A stretch of DNA of 10,181 bases from an uncultured Alphaproteobacteria bacterium (GCA_947305255.1 CAMZDE010000032.1:1-10181); one strand, 5' to 3'; shown: positions 1 to 7,345, counted from the first letter of the stretch. Notes: generated by a model not told the origin, from the letters alone. Numbers and translations: made by a program.

Positions 1-896
1 ATGATAACCCAAGTGAAGGTATCAAGACAGAACAAGAATTTAATGATTATGAACAAAAATTATTGATGCGTTTGCGTTCGGCACCAACTGGGTTGGTTGT
101 GGTGGCGGGGCCTACGTCATCTGGTAAATCTACGACATTGGTGCATAATATGGCGCTGATGTTGAAAGAACACAGATATGAAATCAACCTGATTACGGTG
201 GAAGATCCTGCGGAACAGAAGATTTTTGGTGCGCACCAGATGCCGGTGGTTAACGCTACGAACGAAGAACAACGTGATGAAAAATTCACAGAAGCGTTGG
301 CGGCATCTTTGCGAAGCGACCCTGATACATTGATGGTCGGTGAGGTTCGTACGTTGTCTGCGGCGCAATTGACGGTCAAAGGCGCGTTGTCAGGACATAA
401 TGTGTGGACGACGTTGCACGCGAACTCTGCGATGGGTGCGTTGACTCGTTTATTAGATATGGGTGTCGAAGCGTTTAAGTTAAAAGACGAAACCATGATG
501 CGTGGATTGGTATCAATGCGTTTGTTCAAAAGATTATGTCCATATTGCCGCGAACGTATAATTGATAAACCTGATTTGCCGTCATATCAACGTGTCCGCG
601 AAGCGTTCGGTGATTTAGGATTACAACAAGTTTTTGTTCGTGGTGCTGGATGCGAAAACTGTAAAGGTGCAGGAACAATTGGACGTATCAAAGCCGGTGA
701 AATCATTGTTACGGATAGTGAATTTTTACGATATGCATTGGCCGGTGAAACAGAATCTGCGTTGAAATATTGGCTTGAAAGATTAGATGGGCGCACGTTA
801 AAAGAGGCGGCCATAGAATTGATGTTAAAGGGTATTGTTGGTGTCGATGAAGTTGAACGTTGGGTTGGTTTGCTGGATAGACCGTGGGTATATTAA
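1..896 (+). CDS. GspE/PilB-type secretion or pilus assembly ATPase, C-terminal part (5' truncated by window edge)
   Basis: The reading frame is open from base 3 to the TAA at 894-896, so the gene starts before the window. The visible ~297 residues hold the motifs of a type II secretion/type IV pilus hexameric ATPase. Walker A is GPTSSGKSTT (nt 108-137), the Asp box ITVEDPAE is near nt 195-218, Walker B is TLMVGEVR (around nt 327-350), and the His box is TTLHANSA (near nt 408-431). Two CxxC pairs, CPYC (nt 537-548) and CENC (nt 651-662), form the tetracysteine zinc site typical of GspE/PilB and absent from PilT retraction ATPases. The protein would hydrolyse ATP at the cytoplasmic face to drive pilin or pseudopilin assembly. 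The partner membrane protein gene follows 2 bases later. The sequence is divergent from textbook GspE (GEVRT instead of GEIRD), so a type IVb or conjugative-pilus PilQ-like ATPase is also possible. Family assignment is firm; the specific system is not. Confidence 0.88.
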   Translation, partial: DNPSEGIKTEQEFNDYEQKLLMRLRSAPTGLVVVAGPTSSGKSTTLVHNMALMLKEHRYEINLITVEDPAEQKIFGAHQMPVVNATNEEQRDEKFTEALAASLRSDPDTLMVGEVRTLSAAQLTVKGALSGHNVWTTLHANSAMGALTRLLDMGVEAFKLKDETMMRGLVSMRLFKRLCPYCRERIIDKPDLPSYQRVREAFGDLGLQQVFVRGAGCENCKGAGTIGRIKAGEIIVTDSEFLRYALAGETESALKYWLERLDGRTLKEAAIELMLKGIVGVDEVERWVGLLDRPWVY

Positions 897-898
897 TC

Positions 899-1969
899 AT
901 GACAAAACTAGATTATTTATGGGCAAAATTTAGTTTCAAATTCGATACGCAAAAACGTATGGCGATAAGCGCTAAAATTGCGTCGCTGTTGCGTAATAAT
1001 TTTACGTTGATGGATGCGTTGCATCGTGTCGAAATGATAGAATCCCAAAACGGCAAAAAACCAGATGAAGCATTCGCAATCGCTATGCGCGAAATCCAGA
1101 AAAATATGGAACAGGGAATGACTTTTTCCGAAGCGACGCGTGGTTGGGTGCCAAGTGAAGAAACTTTGTTATTAATGTCTGGGAATATGTCCAGTTTGGT
1201 TGTGTCGTTGGAAAATGTTTCGCGTGTTGTGAACGGGGTCAGTCGTATTAAACGCGCGATGACATCTGCGTTGGCTTACCCTTTGTTTTTGTTTGCTTTG
1301 ACCATTGGTATTATCGTTATGGTGGGTGTATATTTGGTGCCACCATTAACAGAGGCCGCGGGCAATGATATCGTATGGCGTGGGACGGCAAAATCTTTGA
1401 TTTGGGCATCTGATTTTGCGAATGAATATCTATATCCGTTCTGTATAGGTTTTGGTATAGCAATTGTTTTGATTTGGATATCTTTGTCTACCTGGACTGG
1501 GAAATTACGTGCGGTGTTTGATAAATATCCACCATGGAATATATATAAACTGCAAATATCGGTCAGTTGGATGATGTCTTTGGCGGCAATGGTGTCTGCG
1601 GACGTTTCTGTGCCAGATGCGATGCGTGTGTTGGCTGATAATTCTAATCGGTATTTGGCTTCTATATTAGACGAAACATTAAAATACATTTCAAATGGTG
1701 AAAATTTAGGTGCGGCATTGGCATCTACGGGTAGAAATTTCCCCAGTGCAGAAATTATCGGCGATTTGATGATTTATTCTGATATGAACGATTTTGCAAA
1801 GAATATTAATCAGATTGCAGACCAATATATGGAAGATTCTGTGCGACATATGGAATCGCTGTCCAGTACGATGAATGCGGCCGGTATGGCGTTGGTATCT
1901 GGTGTTATGGGTTGGGTTGTATTGGGGACATTCGCGATGCAAGAACAGATAACAAATGTTTTAATGTAA
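899..1969 (+). CDS. GspF/PilC-type inner membrane platform protein of a type IV pilus or type II secretion system
   Basis: This predicted 356-residue polytopic membrane protein would be the platform that couples the upstream ATPase to pilin assembly. The N-terminal cytoplasmic part (about residues 20-120) resembles a T2SSF domain, with a helix-rich stretch starting RMAISAKIASLLRNN and the pattern GMTFSEA. Hydrophobic spans lie near residues 127-150 (ending VYLVPPL), 178-198 and 328-348. A second T2SSF-like repeat lies between the last two (SVSWMMSLAAMVSADVSVPDA ... GENLGAALA). The order domain-TM-TM-domain-TM is that of GspF/PilC, although typical members are about 400 residues, so this one is slightly short. 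I chose ATG at 899, just after the upstream stop. A GTG at 884 would overlap the upstream gene and add five residues, and neither has a strong ribosome site. The gene ends before a strong terminator, so it is probably last in its operon. Confidence 0.85.
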   Translation: MTKLDYLWAKFSFKFDTQKRMAISAKIASLLRNNFTLMDALHRVEMIESQNGKKPDEAFAIAMREIQKNMEQGMTFSEATRGWVPSEETLLLMSGNMSSLVVSLENVSRVVNGVSRIKRAMTSALAYPLFLFALTIGIIVMVGVYLVPPLTEAAGNDIVWRGTAKSLIWASDFANEYLYPFCIGFGIAIVLIWISLSTWTGKLRAVFDKYPPWNIYKLQISVSWMMSLAAMVSADVSVPDAMRVLADNSNRYLASILDETLKYISNGENLGAALASTGRNFPSAEIIGDLMIYSDMNDFAKNINQIADQYMEDSVRHMESLSSTMNAAGMALVSGVMGWVVLGTFAMQEQITNVLM

Positions 1970-1985
1970 TTTTTTGTATAATATT

Positions 1986-2013
1986 AAAAGGCGTCGTTTT
2001 ACGACGCCTTTTT
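1986..2013. terminator. Bidirectional rho-independent terminator between convergent genes
   Basis: A perfect 12-bp stem (1986-1997 paired with 2001-2012; core GGCGTCGT/ACGACGCC) closes a three-base TTT loop. It is flanked by A4 on the left and T5 on the right, so it has a U-tail when read from either strand. It sits between the plus-strand GspF-like gene ending at 1969 and the minus-strand RusA-like gene ending at 2029, and can serve both. Confidence 0.92.
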
Positions 2014-2028
2014 GTTTTGTATTTATTT

Positions 2029-2598
2029 TTATGCCAAAAATGGCAGGTTTTCGACCGTTCCTTCGGTGACACGAACATTGACGTCTATTAACATAAATAC
2101 AGAATCAGGCGTCATTGGCGCATTGTTTGGTATGATGTCTGGGGACAAAAGGTGACTGGTGTTAACGGTCAATTTTGTAACCAGATGGTCGTCGTCTAAC
2201 AATGTATAAATTGGTCCGATATCGCGTGGTGTGTTTTGGCCGATTTCGTGTTCGTTTTGTGGGCAACGCAATCCGTCCAGAATTGTTTTTACGCGATTAT
2301 CAATGTCTGAATGTGGCATACCCACGATTTCAGGGTGCATTAACAATATGTCTAGTTCGGCAATCATTTTCAAATTCGGAGAAATAATAGGATTCCAATC
2401 TATTCCGCCGATATGTTTGGTTATAATCGGGCTTTTTGTGGCATCTGGTAACATAAATTGTGATAAATGGTTCCATGGCTTAAAATCAACCAGACGCTTT
2501 AATTGCGGATGAAATTGCATGCGAATATCCGCGATATGTTGGGCGCGTTTTTTCGGATTTGTTAAAATGTCGCCAAAATATAATAATTTGAATTTCAT
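2029..2598 (-). CDS. RusA-like Holliday junction resolvase family protein
   Basis: This 189-residue protein carries the signature of the RusA endonuclease family, which cuts four-way DNA junctions with metal bound by acidic residues. The motif SDIDNRVKTILDGL (D98, D100, N101, K104, D108) matches the family pattern D-x-D-N-x-x-K-x-x-x-D. Further on, DDDHLVTKLTV (D135-D137) matches the later acidic motif followed by a beta strand. By motif, D98/D100/K104/D136-137 correspond to E. coli RusA D70/D72/K76/D91. The protein is longer than classic RusA (about 120 residues), with extra N-terminal sequence and a longer segment between the two acidic motifs. The start at 2598 is supported by AAGGA at 2606-2610 (minus strand), seven bases upstream. 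RusA is usually phage-borne, but no phage genes are visible here, so this may be a domesticated copy. The activity is inferred from motifs only. Confidence 0.72.
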   Translation of the reverse strand: MKFKLLYFGDILTNPKKRAQHIADIRMQFHPQLKRLVDFKPWNHLSQFMLPDATKSPIITKHIGGIDWNPIISPNLKMIAELDILLMHPEIVGMPHSDIDNRVKTILDGLRCPQNEHEIGQNTPRDIGPIYTLLDDDHLVTKLTVNTSHLLSPDIIPNNAPMTPDSVFMLIDVNVRVTEGTVENLPFLA

Positions 2599-2635
2599 CT
2601 ATTTTTCCTTTTTATGTGTTTTTTTCTTATTTTTC

Positions 2636-2664
2636 TTGATAATTATAACATAAATTGCTATGTT
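2636..2664 (+). promoter_or_regulatory. Candidate gyrB promoter
   Basis: TTGATA (2636-2641) and TATGTT (2659-2664) are separated by exactly 17 bases. They match five and four of six consensus positions respectively. Transcription would start near 2671, leaving a ~22-base leader that contains the ribosome site AAGGA (2681-2685), seven bases before the gyrB ATG. This is a sequence match only. Confidence 0.4.
2642..2647 (-). promoter_or_regulatory. Candidate -10 box for the divergent RusA-like gene
   Basis: Read on the minus strand this is a perfect TATAAT. It lies 44 bases upstream of the RusA-like ATG, giving a leader of about 36 bases that includes the AAGGA ribosome site. I see no good -35 box at the expected distance; the inverted repeat at 2655-2675 occupies that zone. 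Confidence 0.4.
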
Positions 2665-2675
2665 TTGCATAGCAA
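2655..2675. repeat. Perfect 8-bp inverted repeat in the divergent rusA-like/gyrB promoter region
   Basis: TTGCTATG (2655-2662), a five-base spacer TTTTG, then CATAGCAA (2668-2675). It overlaps the candidate gyrB -10 box and start site and lies upstream of the candidate -10 for the opposite gene. That is where an operator acting on both promoters would sit. In RNA it would form a hairpin just before the gyrB ribosome site. The regulatory role is inference. Confidence 0.5.
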
Positions 2676-2692
2676 AAAGAAAGGATTTTTAA

Positions 2693-5092
2693 ATGGCGGT
2701 AAATAATGAATATACTGGTGATTCAATTAAAGTATTAAAAGGTCTGGAAGCGGTCAAAAAAAGACCGGGGATGTATATTGGTGACGTCGGCGAAGGTGGG
2801 GACGGTCTGCACCATATGATTTATGAAGTTGTTAATAATTCTATTGACGAAGCAATGGCGGGTTATGCTGATACTGTGTATGTTTCGTTGAATGCAGACG
2901 GGTCTGCGACAATTCGCGATAATGGGCGTGGTATGCCATTTGATATAAACCACGAAACAGGGCGCTCTGCGCTGGAATTGATTATGTGTGAATTGCACGC
3001 CGGTGGTAAATTTGATAACGAAGGAAATGGCGCGTATAAGGTTTCAGGTGGTCTGCACGGGGTTGGTGTGTCGGTTGTGAATGCTTTGTCCACTTGGCTG
3101 GAAGTGCGCGTATGGCGTGGCGAAAACGAAGCGCGCATGACATTTGCCGATGGTGTGCCGACTATGGATTTATCTATAACGAAAAATGAAACGACACACG
3201 AACACGGAACCGAAGTCACTTTCTTGCCATCGCCTGATACTTTTACAGGAACCAAATTCGATTTTGATACGATGGAAGTTTGGTTGCGCGAACAATCATA
3301 TTTGAATGCGAATGTTCGTATCATTTTGGAAGATTTACGTGGCCCAGAGAAAGTAGTTCGCGAATTCCATTCTGCCGATGGATTAAAAGGATTTGCAACA
3401 TATCTTGATAAATCCAAAGAATTGTTAAATGCGGAACCAATCCAGATGATTAAAACGATTGACGATTCTTATATTGAAATCGTTTTACAATGGACAACAG
3501 CATATACTGAAACATCACTGTGTTTTACAAACAATATTCCAAACCGTGATGGCGGAACGCATTTGGCGGGATTCAGGGCCGGTTTAACGCGTGCGCTGAA
3601 CAAATATATATCTGAACAAAATCTGAAAAAAGATGTTAATTTGTCGGGTGAAGATTTCCGCGAAGGTTTAACCAGCATTATCAGTGTGAAAATTCCAGAT
3701 CCAAAATTCGGTTCCCAGACCAAAGATAAATTAGTGTCGTCAGAGGTTCGTCCGTTGGTCGAAAATACTGTGAACGATTTATTGTATGAATATTTGGAAG
3801 AAAACCCAGTTATCGCCAAAATGATTATTGATAAAATTGTTGAGGCGGCAACTGCACGTGAAGCGGCCCGCAAAGCGCGCGAATTATCGCGTAAAAAAGC
3901 CGGCCCAGAATTAGGCAGTTTGCCTGGGAAATTGGCAAATTGTTCGGAGCGTGATCCGGCAAAATGCGAATTGTTTATCGTCGAAGGTGATTCCGCTGGG
4001 GGTACGGCAAAACAAGGGCGCGACCGCAAGACTCAGGCTATTTTGCCTTTGCGTGGAAAGATTTTGAATGTTGAACGTGTGCGTTTTGATAAAATGTTGG
4101 GGTCAGATACAATTGGTGCTTTGATTACTACATTGGGTGCGGGTATCGGCAAAGATGATTTTGATATTGAAAAATTCAGATATCACAAAGTTATCATTAT
4201 GACCGATGCTGATGTGGACGGACAACATATTCAAACGTTGTTAATGACGTTCTTTTATCGTCATATGAAAGAAGCAATTGAACGCGGATATATTTATGTG
4301 GCAAAACCGCCGCTATACGGCGTGACGCGCGGCAAACAGCAGATTTATATCCAAAATGAACGCGAAATGGACGATTATTTGTTGGATCAATTATCGACTG
4401 ATGGTGTTATTGAAACAAGTGATGGTCAACAATTGTCAGGTGCAGATTTGAAACGTCTGTTGGAATTGGTTGATGATATGAAAAATAATTTGCAACCACT
4501 GAATCATGTTATGCCATTACGTTTTATCGAAGCGTTGGCATTGAACAGAGTTTTCGAAAATGAAACGGCTGAAAATTTTGCGCGTGCTGAAAACATGCTG
4601 GATAATGAAGAATTAGAATTTGAACGTGGATGGAAAATTTCAAGCGATGCCGAAGGTATCAAAATCACACGTACTTTGCGTTCTGTGACAGAAACACATG
4701 TTTTAAGTCGTGAAAAAATTAATTCGCCTGAAATTCGCGCGTGGCAACGCATGTCGGGCCGCGATGAATTGATTGAAACGTTTTCAAAGCCGACAATTTT
4801 GCGTGTGAAATCCAAATCACAAAAGATTTGGGGTGCGTTCGCATTATTAGACACTGCATTTGAATATGCGAAAAACGGCTTGAAAATTCAACGCTATAAA
4901 GGTTTGGGTGAAATGAACGCGGAACAATTATGGGAAACGACAATGGACCCAAATCATCGTTCGCTTTTCCAAGTTAAAATCACAGATGCGTCCCAAGCAG
5001 ACGAAGTTATTTCTATGCTGATGGGTGATGTTGTCGAACCACGTCGTGATTTTATTGTCGAAAATGCGTTGAATGCGAATTTAGACGTTTAA
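2693..5092 (+). CDS. gyrB: DNA gyrase subunit B
   Basis: GyrB is the ATPase subunit of the type II topoisomerase that introduces negative supercoils, working with GyrA as A2B2. The 799-residue length is normal for alphaproteobacterial GyrB. The N-terminal GHKL ATPase domain shows KKRPGMYIGDVG (residues 22-33), the catalytic-glutamate helix YEVVNNSIDEA (E45, N49), RDNGRGMP and GGLHGVGVSVVNALS. The TOPRIM domain has FIVEGDSAGGTAKQGRDRK and IMTDADVDGQHIQTLLMTFF, which carry the metal-binding residues. The C-terminal tail contains QRYKGLGEMNAEQLWETTM. One oddity is that the residue aligned by motif with E. coli D45 is Asn (N48: EVVNNS rather than the usual EVVDN). ATG at 2693 has AAGGA seven bases upstream. 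The gene is followed closely by three plus-strand genes and probably heads their transcript. GyrB rather than ParE is judged from the motif context; no gyrA is in the window. Confidence 0.96.
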   Translation: MAVNNEYTGDSIKVLKGLEAVKKRPGMYIGDVGEGGDGLHHMIYEVVNNSIDEAMAGYADTVYVSLNADGSATIRDNGRGMPFDINHETGRSALELIMCELHAGGKFDNEGNGAYKVSGGLHGVGVSVVNALSTWLEVRVWRGENEARMTFADGVPTMDLSITKNETTHEHGTEVTFLPSPDTFTGTKFDFDTMEVWLREQSYLNANVRIILEDLRGPEKVVREFHSADGLKGFATYLDKSKELLNAEPIQMIKTIDDSYIEIVLQWTTAYTETSLCFTNNIPNRDGGTHLAGFRAGLTRALNKYISEQNLKKDVNLSGEDFREGLTSIISVKIPDPKFGSQTKDKLVSSEVRPLVENTVNDLLYEYLEENPVIAKMIIDKIVEAATAREAARKARELSRKKAGPELGSLPGKLANCSERDPAKCELFIVEGDSAGGTAKQGRDRKTQAILPLRGKILNVERVRFDKMLGSDTIGALITTLGAGIGKDDFDIEKFRYHKVIIMTDADVDGQHIQTLLMTFFYRHMKEAIERGYIYVAKPPLYGVTRGKQQIYIQNEREMDDYLLDQLSTDGVIETSDGQQLSGADLKRLLELVDDMKNNLQPLNHVMPLRFIEALALNRVFENETAENFARAENMLDNEELEFERGWKISSDAEGIKITRTLRSVTETHVLSREKINSPEIRAWQRMSGRDELIETFSKPTILRVKSKSQKIWGAFALLDTAFEYAKNGLKIQRYKGLGEMNAEQLWETTMDPNHRSLFQVKITDASQADEVISMLMGDVVEPRRDFIVENALNANLDV

Positions 5093-5118
5093 GACGTATA
5101 AACCAAAGGAAGGGGGTT

Positions 5119-5445
5119 ATGGCTGATTATGAAATAAACGAATCTGGGGAAATCGTTTTTAACTCTGACGATAGAAAGACACCAGACATAGATCCATTGT
5201 GGAAAGAATATACCCAGTTGGAATATGAAGTATTGAATAATCACCATAATCCTACAAAAGATCCTATTAAAATTGCGCGCTATAATGAATTGAAAAAACA
5301 ATTAAAAATAGATGACAAAGCGGCCGCAGATGCACTGAACAAAGCCAGAGAAAAAATTCAACGCGAATTAATAGAATCTGATAAATCGGTCGATAATGCT
5401 GTTCTTTATACGGCCATATCAAATTTCAAAAAAACACATGGATAA
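5119..5445 (+). CDS. Small hypothetical protein, charged and helical
   Basis: I do not recognise this 108-residue protein. It is hydrophilic, with no signal peptide or membrane segment. An acidic N-terminus (MADYEINESGEIVF) is followed from about residue 28 by a lysine- and glutamate-rich stretch that looks mostly alpha-helical and possibly coiled-coil (LEYEVLNN ... YNELKKQLKIDDKAA ... AREKIQRELIE). The start is well supported by a strong purine-rich ribosome site (AAAGGAAGGGGG, 5105-5116) just before ATG at 5119. The gene begins 26 bases after gyrB stops and overlaps the next gene by eight bases (ATGGATAA), so the two are probably translationally coupled. The good ribosome site and tight packing argue that it is real and works with its neighbours, but nothing in the sequence identifies a function. 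Confidence 0.75.
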   Translation: MADYEINESGEIVFNSDDRKTPDIDPLWKEYTQLEYEVLNNHHNPTKDPIKIARYNELKKQLKIDDKAAADALNKAREKIQRELIESDKSVDNAVLYTAISNFKKTHG

Positions 5446-6100
5446 TATATTTTCGACATCTTGGTTTTTTAATCTGGAATCGCAATTGCGTGAATTTGGT
5501 TTAGATGCAGATGATAAATCTTTTGATGAAATCAAAGAAAATTTAACTCACCCAAAAAAATTGTCGCCTGATGAATTTGCTTTTTGTGTTTTTTATGTGA
5601 TTCTGGTTGCGGGGTTTTCACAAAAAACAGCAAAGAAAATCCATAAAGTCATAGTGCAAAAAATGCCCGAAAACCCATGTTTAGATGATTTGTTGAAAAT
5701 TTTTAACAATAAAAATAAAATGAATTCTGTTATAAAAGTCTGGGCAAATCGAAAGCAATATTGTGATGATTTTTATGCGATTGAAAATGAAAACGATAAA
5801 ATAAAATATCTGGAAACTTTGCCACATATTGGAAAAATTACTGCGAATCATTTGGCACGAAATTTAGGTGTGAACGTTGTTAAATATGATATTTGGATTC
5901 AACGTCTGGGCGTTCTATACGGCGGAAATAGCGGATTAACACAAAAAATAGATAATGGGAATTTGAACAAAGATATAAAGAAAGTTTGTGATGATATGTT
6001 TGAACATTTGGTGCATGAAACAAATTTGCCGCGTGGATATATTGATGTTGTTTTATGGAAAGGCGCACAAAACGGTTTAATCAAAGAGTTAAAAAAATGA
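5438..6100 (+). CDS. HhH-GPD superfamily DNA glycosylase-like protein
   Basis: The 220-residue product resembles base-excision repair glycosylases of the helix-hairpin-helix GPD superfamily, which remove damaged bases from DNA. The hairpin motif is LETLPHIGKITANHLARNLG (residues 125-144; LPxxGxxTA core at 128-136). It is followed by VVKYDIWIQRLG (148-159), where D151 sits in the position of the conserved catalytic Asp. K133 lies one residue before the position of the Nth catalytic lysine, so lyase activity is uncertain. There is no C-terminal four-cysteine iron-sulfur motif of the Nth/MutY type. I chose ATG at 5438, overlapping the end of the small upstream gene. An earlier in-frame ATG at 5396 would extend far into it. 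The 3' end overlaps ung by four bases (ATGA). Co-transcription with ung supports a DNA repair role. Substrate unknown; an AGOG- or AlkA-like specificity cannot be excluded. Confidence 0.68.
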   Translation: MDNIFSTSWFFNLESQLREFGLDADDKSFDEIKENLTHPKKLSPDEFAFCVFYVILVAGFSQKTAKKIHKVIVQKMPENPCLDDLLKIFNNKNKMNSVIKVWANRKQYCDDFYAIENENDKIKYLETLPHIGKITANHLARNLGVNVVKYDIWIQRLGVLYGGNSGLTQKIDNGNLNKDIKKVCDDMFEHLVHETNLPRGYIDVVLWKGAQNGLIKELKK

Positions 6101-6762
6101 ATGTGAAAATAGAAGATTCTTGGAAGTCTGTTTTGGCGGACGAATTTGAAAAAGACTATTTCAAAAAATTAACCGAATTCGTGCGCGGCGAATATTTGTC
6201 TGGTAAAACAATATATCCGGCACCAAAAAATATTTTTAATGCTTTTAATTTATGTCCGCTGGACCAAGTCAAAGTTGTTATTATCGGTCAAGACCCGTAT
6301 CATGAACCTGGTCAGGCGCATGGTTTGTGCTTTTCGGTTGAAAATGGTGTTGATTTACCGCCGTCATTGATAAATATATACAAAGAAATCGAATCTGATT
6401 TGGGACGCAAAAGTATTACAAACGGTGATTTAACCGCATGGGCGAATCAGGGCGTTTTGCTGTTGAATGCGACATTGACTGTGCGGGCGCATGTGGCGGC
6501 ATCACATGCGGGACACGGTTGGGAAACTTTCACAGACGCTGTAATACGTGCGGTTGCGCAGACCCAGAAAAATGTCGTTTATATGTTATGGGGATCATTT
6601 GCGCAAAAGAAAGCAGAAATGGTCGATAAAAATCAAAATCTGGTTTTATGCAGTGCGCATCCGTCGCCGCTTTCTGCATATCGTGGATTTTTTGGAAATC
6701 ATCATTTTTCACGCGCGAATGAATATCTGGTTCAACATGGCAAAGAGCCGATAAATTGGTAA
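6097..6762 (+). CDS. ung: Uracil-DNA glycosylase (family 1)
   Basis: Ung removes uracil from DNA to start base-excision repair of deaminated cytosine or misincorporated dUMP. The 221-residue length is close to E. coli Ung (229). All diagnostic motifs are present. The water-activating loop is VVIIGQDPYHEPGQAHGLCF (residues 60-79, catalytic D66). The uracil-binding segment is GVLLLNATLTVR (119-130, N124). The DNA-intercalating loop is AHPSPLSAYRGFFG (187-200, catalytic H188). SHAGHGWETFTDAVI and VVYMLWGSFAQ complete the fold. ATG at 6097 overlaps the upstream stop as ATGA, implying translational coupling to the HhH-GPD gene. A longer form starting at a non-ATG codon at 6055 is unlikely. The gene converges on the PagL-like gene with only seven bases between stop codons. 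Confidence 0.96.
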   Translation: MNVKIEDSWKSVLADEFEKDYFKKLTEFVRGEYLSGKTIYPAPKNIFNAFNLCPLDQVKVVIIGQDPYHEPGQAHGLCFSVENGVDLPPSLINIYKEIESDLGRKSITNGDLTAWANQGVLLLNATLTVRAHVAASHAGHGWETFTDAVIRAVAQTQKNVVYMLWGSFAQKKAEMVDKNQNLVLCSAHPSPLSAYRGFFGNHHFSRANEYLVQHGKEPINW

Positions 6763-6769
6763 TCGTTTT

Positions 6770-7345
6770 TTAATAATTATATGTGAATCCCAATCCGTAA
6801 AACGCATAGGAATGATTTTCTTCTGCCGTGTTAGCATTCGAAAAATGTTGAATAAAAAATTCCCCCGCCCATTTTTTATTAAAATTGTATCCCAATGATA
6901 CTTTGAATTGGAAAAGCAATTTAGCACCCAAACGTTCGTTTTCTTTGGCCTGTAATCCAGCACCAGCACCCATGCCGCCGTAAACATTTTTTATGCGAAA
7001 CAGGGCGATATCTTCGGTCACATAAATCATTGGTATGGTATATGCTGGCCAATCCCAACCATATCGTTCATGAAAACCAACAGTTTGTGATATGTTTATC
7101 GAACGGCGCGCAGGAACCCTGAAAAATGTTGTCGGTTGTGAATATTGAAAAGTGCCGATATAAAAAGGCACAGGTCGCACCGGTGGCGGTAATAGCCAGC
7201 CTGTATCAAAACCTTGACCTAATCCGAATGCAAGTTGGTTTTGATATGTTCCTGTGAATGGGTTTCGTTCTGGCAGAATAATCTGGTCGGCCGCCGCGAT
7301 TTGCGAGAACAAAACAATCGAACAAAATAGAATAATACGCTTCAT
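6770..7345 (-). CDS. PagL-like lipid A 3-O-deacylase / acyloxyacyl hydrolase family outer membrane protein
   Basis: This 191-residue exported protein begins with a clear signal peptide (MKRIILFCSIVLFSQIAAA, likely cleaved near residue 19). It is otherwise made of alternating, aromatic-rich segments typical of an outer membrane beta-barrel, ending in GLGFTYNY with a C-terminal aromatic. Near the C-terminus, AGEFFIQHFSNANTAEENHS (residues 160-179) holds the H-x-S-N core (H167, S169, N170) of PagL, which removes the 3-O acyl chain of lipid A. E175 or E176 might supply the acidic residue, but I cannot place the third member of the triad. PagL modifies lipid A and reduces its recognition by host sensors. 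The ribosome site is weak: AAGG at 7350-7353 (minus strand) lies only four bases from the ATG, inside the palindrome AAGGCCTT. Family assignment is good; enzymatic activity is inferred. Confidence 0.75.
   Translation of the reverse strand: MKRIILFCSIVLFSQIAAADQIILPERNPFTGTYQNQLAFGLGQGFDTGWLLPPPVRPVPFYIGTFQYSQPTTFFRVPARRSINISQTVGFHERYGWDWPAYTIPMIYVTEDIALFRIKNVYGGMGAGAGLQAKENERLGAKLLFQFKVSLGYNFNKKWAGEFFIQHFSNANTAEENHSYAFYGLGFTYNY

Noticed and set aside
2202..2512. Plus-strand open frames opposite the RusA-like gene
   Set aside because: The minus-strand frame has the DxDNxxK motif, a ribosome site and a flanking terminator; the plus-strand frames have none of these.
2863..4029. Long minus-strand open frames antisense to gyrB
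   Set aside because: They lie fully within gyrB, whose protein motifs are unmistakable, and their translations resemble no family. They are shadows created by codon bias.
6749..6771. Possible terminator after ung (CGAT/ATCG followed by T6)
   Set aside because: The stem is only four A/T-containing pairs, too weak to call, although the T run is in a sensible place between convergent genes.
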